Shown piece after piece: positions 16,859 to 24,157 of a DNA stretch of 64,000 nt. A program made the position numbers and the translations under genes. The stretch lies in the NCBI GenBank assembly GCA_963760375.1, contig CAVXCS010000005.1, positions 1-64,000 of the forward strand, read 5' to 3'. The notes beneath the pieces are model-generated. The model did not search any database. It was given only the letters and a program-made list of their open reading frames with translations, and had not been told where the DNA came from. Origin of the DNA: Pelagihabitans sp963760375 (lineage in GTDB: Bacteria > Bacteroidota > Bacteroidia > Flavobacteriales > Flavobacteriaceae). The stretch's first letter is position 1, and each line of letters opens with the position of its first letter.

Positions 16859-17247
16859 GATATTTCTTTTAACTGTGTTTCTTTTAGAATGAATTATCTT
16901 CATTCTCTGCTTGGCTAAAAGAGACCATTGAACAGAGAGCAATAAGTAAGAAAGTATTGTTGTCATTAGTGTTTAATTAATGACTCAAATACTAATATAT
17001 TGTATATCAGATATTTAAAAAATGATATAAATCACTATTCACTTTTTTAAGACTCTTTTTCCTTAACTGAATTGATGGAAAATGGCCTTAGTAATATCAA
17101 CAATTATTATTGCACTTAGAATTAAATTGAATGATGAAACTATTAAATTTTGGAAGAGTTTTTAAGTTCTGGTCTGGGTAATTAATGGCTTTATTGACTC
17201 TAACTTTTGTTAGAAATTTAGCCTTATTCAGAACGATTCATAATGAA
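16859..17247. other. Non-coding stretch upstream of the SnoaL-FAD-flavodoxin unit
   Basis: This is an AT-rich stretch of about 390 bases with no supportable gene on either strand. It is much longer than the usual gap of about 25-55 bases between an attC-like site and the next start codon, and probably holds the promoter of the three-gene unit. No clear promoter box was identified. The end next to site 15 carries the ATAATGAAG flank. Confidence 0.5.
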
Positions 17248-17408
17248 GCACAACGGTCTCGGCTATGAGTAGTTGCGTAGTGCCTCCGACGAGCGTAGCG
17301 AGAGGAAGGCAAAGCAACGTAACTTAGCAAGTACAAACCAAGTTGGAAATTCCGCAGGAATTTCCAAAGTAGGCGAGAACAAGCAATTACTTATAGCCAT
17401 TGTTGTGC
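17248..17408 (-). repeat. attC-like site 15, long form type I
   Basis: The boxes GCACAAC (17248-17254) and GTTGTGC (17402-17408) are perfect inverted repeats. The arms GGCTATGAGTAGTTGCG and CAATTACTTATAGCC pair imperfectly. The inner hairpins GCCTCCGACGAGCGTAGCGA and GGAAATTCC-GCA-GGAATTTCC are present. This is the best example of the array's common form. Confidence 0.85.
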
Positions 17409-17413
17409 TTTCG

Positions 17414-18175
17414 TTATTCTTTTAGTTTTACTTCTTCTTCTAATAATTGATTGATTAATTTGTAAGTCTTCAAGATATGTTCCCCGTTTCTTACATTTTC
17501 TTGTAAAAAATAAACATTTCTTAAAAGTAAATTTTGATATTCTAAACTGCTATAGGCTTCTAAAAACAATTTTTTTGTTTCAATTTCACTTTTGAAATCA
17601 TTTTTAAGTGTATCAATGGAATCCACATTATAATACCGATAAGGTATTAACTTCCTTTCTAAAACGGTTATTTCTTTATCCCAGAAATCAAGATGTCTTG
17701 CTTCATCTTCCATATAATCTAAGAGTATGTCATTCCAATCTGTAAGAAAATATTTTAAGGAATCATTTTCTACTTTGTCAATTTTCCCTGTTGATAATAT
17801 GGAATTCAAAATGCTTTTTGATGGGTTATAAGTCCTGACTCCAATTGCAGCGGGTCTAAATGTCAGGTTTGATTCTGTCAAATTAGGATCTGAGATTTTG
17901 GATATAAAGGCAACCCATTTTAAGGTCGTATTTATTTTGAATTGATGATGCTCTTTAAATACTTTGGTGTTTTTCGAGAACTCCTGTCTTAAATCCTTTA
18001 AAGCAGTTAATTCGCTTAACGAGTCTTTTCTTGACTCATTCCAATTATTAATTGAAAGCGCAATTAAAATCCCAATAACCACAAGAACTATTTCTCCGAT
18101 AGCATATTTCAGATACTTCCCAGTTTTACCTTCTGAAAGTAAGTTTTGTCTAATTTTTCTAAAGAATTTAATCAT
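17414..18175 (-). CDS. DUF6090-family membrane protein
   Basis: The 253-residue product begins MIKFFRKIRQNLLSEGKTGK, then KYAIGEIVLVVIGILIALSI (membrane helix) and NNWNESRKDS. A helical domain with many charged residues follows, ending in a Glu/Lys tail (QLLEEEVKLKE). Its first 45 residues are almost identical to those of the copies at 10493 and 9684, while the rest has diverged. It lies in the cassette closest to the recombinase that has full sites on both sides. The stop lies 5 bases from attC-like site 15, and the ATG 25 bases from site 16. Confidence 0.85.
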   Translation of the reverse strand: MIKFFRKIRQNLLSEGKTGKYLKYAIGEIVLVVIGILIALSINNWNESRKDSLSELTALKDLRQEFSKNTKVFKEHHQFKINTTLKWVAFISKISDPNLTESNLTFRPAAIGVRTYNPSKSILNSILSTGKIDKVENDSLKYFLTDWNDILLDYMEDEARHLDFWDKEITVLERKLIPYRYYNVDSIDTLKNDFKSEIETKKLFLEAYSSLEYQNLLLRNVYFLQENVRNGEHILKTYKLINQLLEEEVKLKE

Positions 18176-18199
18176 TGATTAGCGGTTGGTTATAATGAA

Positions 18200-18274
18200 G
18201 CACAACGGTTTCGGCTATGAATTAGGTCAGCCTTGTCCGCGTTAATGAGATTAATATGCCGCGATCTGTTAGCA
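18200..18274 (-). repeat. attC-like site 16 or attachment-region site
   Basis: The left box GCACAAC (18200-18206) with ATAATGAAG flank is typical. On the right only GTTAGCA (18268-18274) is found. The arms CGGCTATGAATTAGG and GATTAATATGCCGCG pair imperfectly. It is the site nearest the recombinase and could be either an attC or part of a primary attachment site. Confidence 0.5.
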
Positions 18275-18562
18275 TGAAGCCTGTTTGCTGTATTTCTGAT
18301 TTAGGATTCTGCCAGAATTAATGTCTAACATTGATTGCGCGATTAGATTTTCAGTTCTTTTTTTCAGGATGTCGGGACGCTTATATTGCAGTATTGGCAA
18401 ATTTCGTTATTGTATAAATCTCGAAACTTTTTAATCCGATTATTTCGTCAATTGTCTTAGACTGGTATTTACTTCATCAAGCCAGTTTAATAGTCAAGTA
18501 TTTTTCTACGGCGATCTGGATAAATTAAGTGCATGCATATAATTGCAATCTAGGCAAATCAG
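18275..18562. other. Non-coding stretch between the first array site and the head genes
   Basis: There is no supportable gene here. One isolated GTCTAAC box (18323-18329) matches the RYYYAAC consensus, and a TTTCGTTATT-like stretch occurs near 18402. It may hold a degenerate site or the recombinase's primary attachment site. Confidence 0.4.
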
Positions 18563-18802
18563 TTAAGCTACCTGAGTTGACTTTTTAGAAATGATATATA
18601 AAAGAACTCCAAATGAAAGGATGCCTAAAACGATATAGATGTTACCTAACAAACCTAATTTTCCTTCATATGTATTACTATATATAACCACTGAGCAGTG
18701 ATAATATTCAATATTCATTAATATTTTTAAGATTAAATAAGGAGCTTTTAAACCATCCTTGATTTCGATTGATTTTTCCTTCTCGTTGTATTTAACTTTC
18801 AT
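18563..18802 (-). CDS. Small membrane protein next to the recombinase
   Basis: The 79-residue product begins MKVKYNEKEKSIEIKDGLKA, with a central stretch YLILKILMNIEYYHCSVVIY and a C-terminal helix (YIVLGILSFGVLLYIISKK) before a short cationic tail. It starts 47 bases after the recombinase stop, and may be co-transcribed with it. No family is recognised. The base composition is AT-rich like the cassettes, so it could be the first cassette gene, with its site reduced to the remnants at 18200-18412. Confidence 0.55.
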   Translation of the reverse strand: MKVKYNEKEKSIEIKDGLKAPYLILKILMNIEYYHCSVVIYSNTYEGKLGLLGNIYIVLGILSFGVLLYIISKKSTQVA

Positions 18803-18849
18803 CTAATTAAATATTTGCTAACTCGTTATATGCGCATAAAAATAACCTA

Positions 18850-20040
18850 TTATCCCAACATTTTTCCGGATAAGGAAATGAATCCCTGTTTTTTATCCGC
18901 GTCAAGAAAGGTCTCTATGGCATGGTCTAATGGACTCTGGATGCGCAAAAGATCATTTTGGGCGACATGGGTATAGATCATCGTGGTTTCAGGTTTCGAA
19001 TGGCCGAGCAATTCCTGAACATGCCGCAGGCCCACCCCGTTTTCTATTAAATGTGTGGCATACGAATGCCTTAAGGTATGCGGCGTAACATGTTTTTTGA
19101 TACCGGCCCTATGGCAAGATCGTTTTAAAATGTTACGGACGCTCACGGCACTGTACCTGCCGCCATCGGGCCCCTCAATGAAATAGTTCTGGGGCCGATA
19201 AGTGATGAGATAATTTTGGAGCAATGGAATGCAATGAACCGACATCACCACATAACGGTCTTTTCTGCCTTTCGAGTTCCTGATCATGATTCGCCTTCGA
19301 TCCATATCGAGGTCGGCAGGCCTGAGGTGCAACAGCTCACTGATCCGTAGACCGGCAGAATATAGCAATGCCAAAGCGGACCTGTGCTTTAAATTGGCCG
19401 TTGCCCTGAGTAGCAGCATTATCTCTTGACGGCTCAGCACTACCGGTAACCGTTTGTTCTTCGAGGGCCGTTTTAGTTCGAGCTCCTGAATGCCCGTTTC
19501 CTCGAACCGTGCCGCGAAGTGCTTGATGGCGCTGATCATTTGCCTATGGGTGCTAATGCCATAGGCCTTGGTCTTTACCACTTGTTCAACATAGCGCTGA
19601 ACCATTGCATTGTCGACTGCATGCAACGGAACGGTATCGATGAAAGCTATAAAACCGACGATAAAATTGGTATAGGTGGCAATGGTGCTCCCGCTCAAAC
19701 GCAGCCCCTCCAAATAGGCCCTGTATTTCTTATAGAGTACCAGATTTTCGGGCGAAAGTACCGAAGGCGCTACCGCATTCCGTATCGTCTTTTGGGCGGG
19801 ATGCTTCTTGCGGTCTTGCATTGCGGAGTAATCTACAAAGTACTTCCTTTTCTGAAAATAATGAAAAAGGGCTTTTGTGATGTCTTTGGAGTACGGGACA
19901 TAAAAAAACTGTTCCGCTTCGCTCCATTCTGCCCCGGGGTAGTTTTGAACATAGGCGGCTACCCTGGTATTTTTTTCAAATAGGATGGCAACATGGGGTT
20001 TGCCACTCCTCACATGGGGTTTTAAAGTAACCGTAATCAT
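18850..20040 (-). CDS. Tyrosine recombinase (XerC/D-like) at the head of the cassette array
   Basis: The 396-residue product has an N-terminal arm-type region (about 1-75), a SAM-like core-binding domain (about 97-185) and a catalytic domain (about 195-375). The catalytic residues are R232 (SAGLRISELL), K257 (NSKGRKDR), H321 and R324 (TPHTLRHSYATHL), H347 (LLGHSKPETT) and nucleophile Y356 (MIYTH). The end, LRIQSPLDHA, is like the integron-integrase ending. Only about 64 residues separate K257 from H321, so the extra segment diagnostic of IntI is absent. It is transcribed toward the array in the same direction as the cassettes. Its base composition matches the core genome rather than the AT-rich cassettes. 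Involvement in cassette movement is inferred from position. Confidence 0.9.
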   Translation of the reverse strand: MITVTLKPHVRSGKPHVAILFEKNTRVAAYVQNYPGAEWSEAEQFFYVPYSKDITKALFHYFQKRKYFVDYSAMQDRKKHPAQKTIRNAVAPSVLSPENLVLYKKYRAYLEGLRLSGSTIATYTNFIVGFIAFIDTVPLHAVDNAMVQRYVEQVVKTKAYGISTHRQMISAIKHFAARFEETGIQELELKRPSKNKRLPVVLSRQEIMLLLRATANLKHRSALALLYSAGLRISELLHLRPADLDMDRRRIMIRNSKGRKDRYVVMSVHCIPLLQNYLITYRPQNYFIEGPDGGRYSAVSVRNILKRSCHRAGIKKHVTPHTLRHSYATHLIENGVGLRHVQELLGHSKPETTMIYTHVAQNDLLRIQSPLDHAIETFLDADKKQGFISLSGKMLG

Positions 20041-20282
20041 TGGCGGGCATTAGCGCACAATAAATTAATGCGGTTCCCTGTATATACTTTGCAGTAGGTG
20101 AACTGGAGCCACTTTCATTAGCATTGCCTTATATGTACATTCATTTATAGGTTAAAGGACCCTATTAGATCACTTGATCGCGATTTTCAGCCATTCACAC
20201 CATTACTGGACGGCCTTCAAGTCTTCGGTTCGGTAGCTGCCCCAGTAATTTTTGGGAACGGTGGTTTTAACTATGGGCGCTT

Positions 20283-20738
20283 TCAGTTTATTTTTTGTTT
20301 TTTCAGGAAGTTTCGAATGTCGGGGTGGCGGTATTGAACGGCAAAGTCCAAAGCTGTTTTGCCCCGATAACGGGCATTGAGATCGGCACCGTTTTCTACC
20401 AAATATTCTACCATCTTCAATGGGCCATATTTCGCGGCGTACATCAAAGGGGTCTTATCGGCGCAAACGCCCTCTATATCGGCCCCTTTTGCAATAAAAT
20501 ATTGAAGCGATTTCATCGACTTCAATTTGATGCTCATGGCCAGATAACTGTATTTCTTGCTGTCCGCGACCCCGAAACAGCCATTGATCGCCTCTGGGGA
20601 GATCAGTTTTTCCAATTGTTCCGTATTCCCATATTTGATGTTCCAGGCGATCTCATTGGTGAGCTCCTGCCCGTAGCAGGCCATTCCCATCAATAGGATC
20701 GTTCCAAGAAAGATCGAATTTTTAATGCAAGTATTCAT
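20283..20738 (-). CDS. Ankyrin-repeat secreted protein
   Basis: The 151-residue product starts MNTCIKNSIFLGTILLMGMA with a signal peptide ending near CYGQ. Ankyrin-type repeats follow: AWNIKYGNTEQLEKLISPEA, KKYSYLAMSIKLKSMKSLQY with FIAKGADIEGV, KTPLMYAAKYGPLKMVEYLV with ENGADLNARY, and KTALDFAVQYRHPDIRNFLK. Such short periplasmic ankyrin proteins usually act by protein contact; the partner is unknown. A frame just downstream (LKAPIVKTTVPKNYWGSYRT, then a stop near 20210) looks protein-like and could be a frameshifted extension. Confidence 0.8.
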   Translation of the reverse strand: MNTCIKNSIFLGTILLMGMACYGQELTNEIAWNIKYGNTEQLEKLISPEAINGCFGVADSKKYSYLAMSIKLKSMKSLQYFIAKGADIEGVCADKTPLMYAAKYGPLKMVEYLVENGADLNARYRGKTALDFAVQYRHPDIRNFLKKQKIN

Positions 20739-21193
20739 GATGTCAATAAAAAGTGGTCCAATCGGCATATCCCCTAGATCCCGTCCCTGGCCCGGCGTTG
20801 AGGCCCCATAGGGAAGCAGGGTAGGCTCGCCGACTAAAAGTTACGAAATTTATGGTAGTGAGAGGGCCAAACTGCTTAAAATCTTGAGTTTGCTAAGGTT
20901 GGTTTTGTTCCAACTTTATTCTTTCCGTCAGCGCTCTTTGCACGGATTGTCCAAATGACCAGAATTTATTGAATTTGTAATTTCTTCCTGGAACCGGATT
21001 GCTATCGGAAGCGAAGGGTTTTGCAAAATAAGCTACGGGTTGCGAGGTGCGATCATGGGGTTTTGTGAACCAATCTTAATAATATCCATCCTTCAAATAA
21101 CGGTGGTGGACTGCTTTGGCCAGTACTTTTTCCAAAGTGGGACCCTGGAAATACGGAAGGAGCGACACGGATTGCCTAAAACCCATAAGGAAC
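20739..21193. other. Intergenic stretch with a diverged copy of the 109-bp repeat
   Basis: No gene is supported here. Bases 20980-21014 (TTTCTTCCTGGAACCGGATT, then GCTATCGGAAGCG) resemble the core of the tandem repeat at 23545-23853. The rest shows nothing recognisable. Confidence 0.45.
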
Positions 21194-23437
21194 TTAATCC
21201 AGCCCCAGTTCCTTGTCCCAGGCCGGGTCCCAATCGCCTTCGTCCTTCAGGTAGGCGATGACCTCTGCACGCATGCGGTGGGTTTCCTGGGTTATACGCT
21301 TTTCCAGGGCTTGATAGTCAGGATTATTTTTAAATCGTCCATACCATCCAGATTTCAAATTTGGGAAGACATCTAATCGATCTTTCTTGATAAAATATCT
21401 ATTTTCCAAAGCGTTTAGGAATTCGAGCGTATCATTGGATAGATAGTAACAATCTACAAGAATATCGTTCTTTTTACTTAAGCTGAGCATAGGATCTGTC
21501 TCAATTGCGTTTTGATAAAATTTACAGATCTCCTGGGACAGGGAATCCGCTTTTTGGTTTTCATTATTAAACCGAAGTAAGTTTGCGTAAACTACCCAGT
21601 CATCCAATTGCCAAACTGCCAGACTATCCAATTCCGTATCATTTTGTATAAGTTCTGGATTGGCGTTTTCCAATATTTCAACAGCTTTATTATAATGGCC
21701 CAAATCTGCATTTAAACCCGCCCTCTCCATGGATACGGTTTTTATATCCAGACCTTTTTCCAAAGCCCAAAAATCGATCCATTCTTTACGGCTCGTCTTA
21801 TCTCCCTTCAAAACATACAAAAAGCTTACATTATAGAATGTAGTTTCGTTATCCGGATATCTCATTTGGGATAGGTTTAAATACTTTTCGGTAAGGGGTA
21901 ATAAATCAAGATCCATTGCAAAGACAGCGTGATAATTCAAGTTTGCCTTCATATAAGGGTCTTCCTTCCCAGCTTCATGAATTAACTTGAAGGCCTGCAC
22001 TATATCGCCGTAGGGCGCTCTTGCCACCATTAGGGCTTTGGTTCTGCCGGCTCCTGCAGATGGGTCATTTTTGATGATTCTATCCAATATGGCAAAAGCC
22101 TTTTCGTGATCTTTATAATTGTAAAAATACTTTTGGGCCAACATGGTAGCAAAAAAGTCCAACGGATCCAATTTCACTGCCTTTTCGAGCGATTCAATGG
22201 CCAGTTCGGGATTTTTGGCCCAATCCAGGGCCTGGTAAAGGGCATAATGGGCATCTGCATAATTCGGTTTGAGCGCAATTGATTTTCTTAAGTTTTTGAT
22301 CGCTTTACTTGAATCGATTCGAAGTCTCAAATGATACGAAGCTTCCGCACGGAGTACTTCCGGTTTATGGGGCGCAAGTTCAATGGCTTTGTCAAGGTGA
22401 TATTGCATCAATTTATCCCGGTCTTCTTTTTTTAGATTTCCATAAAAGAAGCGCTGGGGATATAAAAAACTTAATTCGGCATGGGCTTCGGCAAACTCTG
22501 GATCTAGTTCAAGGGCTTGGTTGAGCAGGTTGATGGCCTGTTCCAGGTTTTTGTCATCTCTTTTTACTGAAAATTGCCTTGCCCTCATAAAGAGTTTGTA
22601 TGCCTCTGTGTTTGCCGTGAGCATGGAGGAGAGCATTTTATCTTCCTCTGGCAGCAATTGTACCCGCAACTGCGAAGCTACTTTTCTACCTACATCCTCT
22701 TGGATCCCAAAGACCTCCTCAAAGGCATCCTCATAGGTTTCCGACCACAAATGGTACCCATTGCTGGCATTGATCAATTGGGCGGTTATTTTTATCCGGT
22801 TGCGCCGGCTATCGTATTGTACACTTCCTTCCAAAACATAGTTTACGGATAGTTGTTCGGCAATATCACGGATATCTTCATTTTTGTTCTTGAATTTAAA
22901 TGAAGAAGTACGTGCGGTGACCTGTAATCCGCTCAAATTGGCCAATTCGTTAAGGATCTGGTCTGTTAATCCGTCCGCGAAATATTCATTTTCCGCATCA
23001 GTGCTCATATTTAAAAAGGGCAATACGGCGATACTCGCTTCCTGCCGTTCATTGATGGAAGTTTGGCCGGCAAAGAACAGCCGTTCCGCCAGCAAAAAGC
23101 ATATCGTAAATGCCAAGGTACCGATGATGACCCGGTTGAGCCTGCGGCCTGCCTTTCGGTTATCGATAGTGTCTTGCTGTACTGCCCCGGTGCGTTTCAG
23201 CCCTTTCGGGGTGAATTCATATAGCCAGGTCAGGACCAAGGCAATGGGGAAGCCTACCAACAGAATCTTGATCAGCGTGGCCTCAACGGAATCGGGCCAG
23301 TCTAAATTAGGACCAACGGTATCTGCTATTTGCACCAACAGCCAGGCAGTGATGGCATAGGCCGTCGCCACCTTGTAGACATTCCTTTTTTTCAGTTCTT
23401 CATAAAGGTTTTGCACGATATTGTTTATCTCGTTCAT
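21194..23437 (-). CDS. Membrane protein with TolB/FlgO-like domain and TPR repeats
   Basis: The 747-residue product has an N-terminal cytoplasmic helix, membrane segments at about residues 22-40, 50-70 (LIKILLVGFPIALVLTWLYE) and 98-116, and then the SIAVLPFLNMSTDAENEYFA domain (about 130-250, ending LINASNGYHLWSETYE). This domain resembles the one in many adenylate-cyclase- and CadC-like proteins. About seven tetratricopeptide-type repeats follow (for example NLLNQALELDPEFAEAHAEL and NLRKSIALKPNYADAHYALY). No DNA-binding or cyclase catalytic domain is visible, so a scaffold role is more likely. It is monocistronic. Confidence 0.85.
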   Translation of the reverse strand: MNEINNIVQNLYEELKKRNVYKVATAYAITAWLLVQIADTVGPNLDWPDSVEATLIKILLVGFPIALVLTWLYEFTPKGLKRTGAVQQDTIDNRKAGRRLNRVIIGTLAFTICFLLAERLFFAGQTSINERQEASIAVLPFLNMSTDAENEYFADGLTDQILNELANLSGLQVTARTSSFKFKNKNEDIRDIAEQLSVNYVLEGSVQYDSRRNRIKITAQLINASNGYHLWSETYEDAFEEVFGIQEDVGRKVASQLRVQLLPEEDKMLSSMLTANTEAYKLFMRARQFSVKRDDKNLEQAINLLNQALELDPEFAEAHAELSFLYPQRFFYGNLKKEDRDKLMQYHLDKAIELAPHKPEVLRAEASYHLRLRIDSSKAIKNLRKSIALKPNYADAHYALYQALDWAKNPELAIESLEKAVKLDPLDFFATMLAQKYFYNYKDHEKAFAILDRIIKNDPSAGAGRTKALMVARAPYGDIVQAFKLIHEAGKEDPYMKANLNYHAVFAMDLDLLPLTEKYLNLSQMRYPDNETTFYNVSFLYVLKGDKTSRKEWIDFWALEKGLDIKTVSMERAGLNADLGHYNKAVEILENANPELIQNDTELDSLAVWQLDDWVVYANLLRFNNENQKADSLSQEICKFYQNAIETDPMLSLSKKNDILVDCYYLSNDTLEFLNALENRYFIKKDRLDVFPNLKSGWYGRFKNNPDYQALEKRITQETHRMRAEVIAYLKDEGDWDPAWDKELGLD

Positions 23438-23544
23438 CCCAAAAGCGCTGGGGGCTATTTCCCTAAGATAAAAATTTCATGCAAATGAATCAATAGGGAA
23501 AGATCATTTAAAGCTTTGATAAAGAATAAGATGGGGTTTTTTAT

Positions 23545-23853
23545 GGGATTTGGGATTTGGGATTTCTTCCCGGAACTGGATTGCTTCCTCATTTCATTCG
23601 GAAGCGGCCTTGGGAGGGGCTTCACAAAGAAAGCCGGTACTGTTTTGGGATTTGGGATTTGGGATTTGGGATTTCTTCCCGGAACTGGATTGCTTCCTCA
23701 TTTCATTCGGAAGCGGCCTTGGGAGGGGCTTCACAAAGAAAGCCGGTACTGTTTTGGGATTTGGGATTTGGGATTTGGGATTTCTTCCCGGAACTGGATT
23801 GCTTCCTCATTTCATTCGGAAGCGGCCTTGGGAGGGGCTTCACAAAGAAAGCC
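23545..23853. repeat. 109-bp tandem repeat, about 2.8 copies
   Basis: The unit contains GGGATTT tracts, TTCTTCCCGGAACTGGATTG, CATTTCATTCGGAAGCGGCC and GGGAGGGGCTTCACAAAG. Equivalent positions are 23566, 23675 and 23784, a period of 109. Copies 2 and 3 are nearly identical; copy 1 has one fewer GGGATTT. The unit is not a multiple of three, which creates spurious long frames. A diverged copy lies at 20980-21014. Confidence 0.9.
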
Positions 23854-23884
23854 ATTAACCTCGCCACGGCGAGGTATTGGCTTT
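23848..23884. terminator. Strong hairpin with T run
   Basis: AAAGCC pairs with GGCTTT around an inner ACCTCGCC against GGCGAGGT stem, followed by a T run. It has the form of a rho-independent terminator on the plus strand. No plus-strand gene precedes it, so it may serve the opposite direction or be part of the repeat. Confidence 0.55.
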
Positions 23885-23925
23885 TTTCCTTGTTCCCAAG
23901 CTCAAACAAGTTTGGCTTGTTCCCA

Positions 23926-23960
23926 AAGAAAAAAGCCAACAACTTTCGTTGATGGCTTTC
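23926..23960 (-). terminator. Terminator after the initiator tRNA
   Basis: On the minus strand the stem AAAGCCA...TGGCTTT with inner CAAC/GTTG is followed by a T run. It begins 6 bases after the tRNA end. Confidence 0.7.
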
Positions 23961-23964
23961 TTTG

Positions 23965-24037
<73 letters not shown>

Positions 24038-24157
24038 ATATGGAAGGCAAAGATACAAAGGATTGTTGGTTTAATCAAAACTTGTCGTGAGAATATTTTT
24101 TAGGGCCTTTCTGCTTAACGCCCGAAAATCCATACCTTAGAGCACCAACCAGGACCT

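Larger units (their letters stand above)
1..20040 (-). mobile_element. Integron-like cassette array with adjacent tyrosine recombinase
   Basis: All genes here lie on the minus strand, are mostly short and functionally unrelated, and are separated by 16 attC-like sites (listed one by one). Canonical outer boxes are visible, for example GCCTAAC at 8927 and 12169, GTTAGGC at 8182 and 11503, and ACCCAAC/GTTGGGT at 4519/4639. Inside them are imperfect palindromic arms. Each gene lies just upstream (minus strand) of one site, as in integron cassettes. The recombinase at 18850-20040 sits at the high-coordinate head and is transcribed in the same direction as the cassettes, unlike most integrons. The left end runs off the window. 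The cassette interpretation is inference from structure; the recombinase is not a standard IntI. Confidence 0.75.

Noticed and set aside
747..18274. attC-like sites as simple terminators or REP elements
   Set aside because: Terminators would not need conserved RYYYAAC/GTTRRRY end boxes, one site per gene or matching end sequences; most lack T tracts. Not fully excluded without strain comparison.
18850..20040. Phage or conjugative-element integrase
   Set aside because: No phage structural, relaxase or transfer genes are nearby, and there is no tRNA attachment site next to it; the closest tRNA is 4 kb away and separated by core-type genes.
23560..23790. Possible CRISPR array from the GGGATTT repeats
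   Set aside because: The repeat has no regular spacers, the units are tandem, and no cas genes are present.
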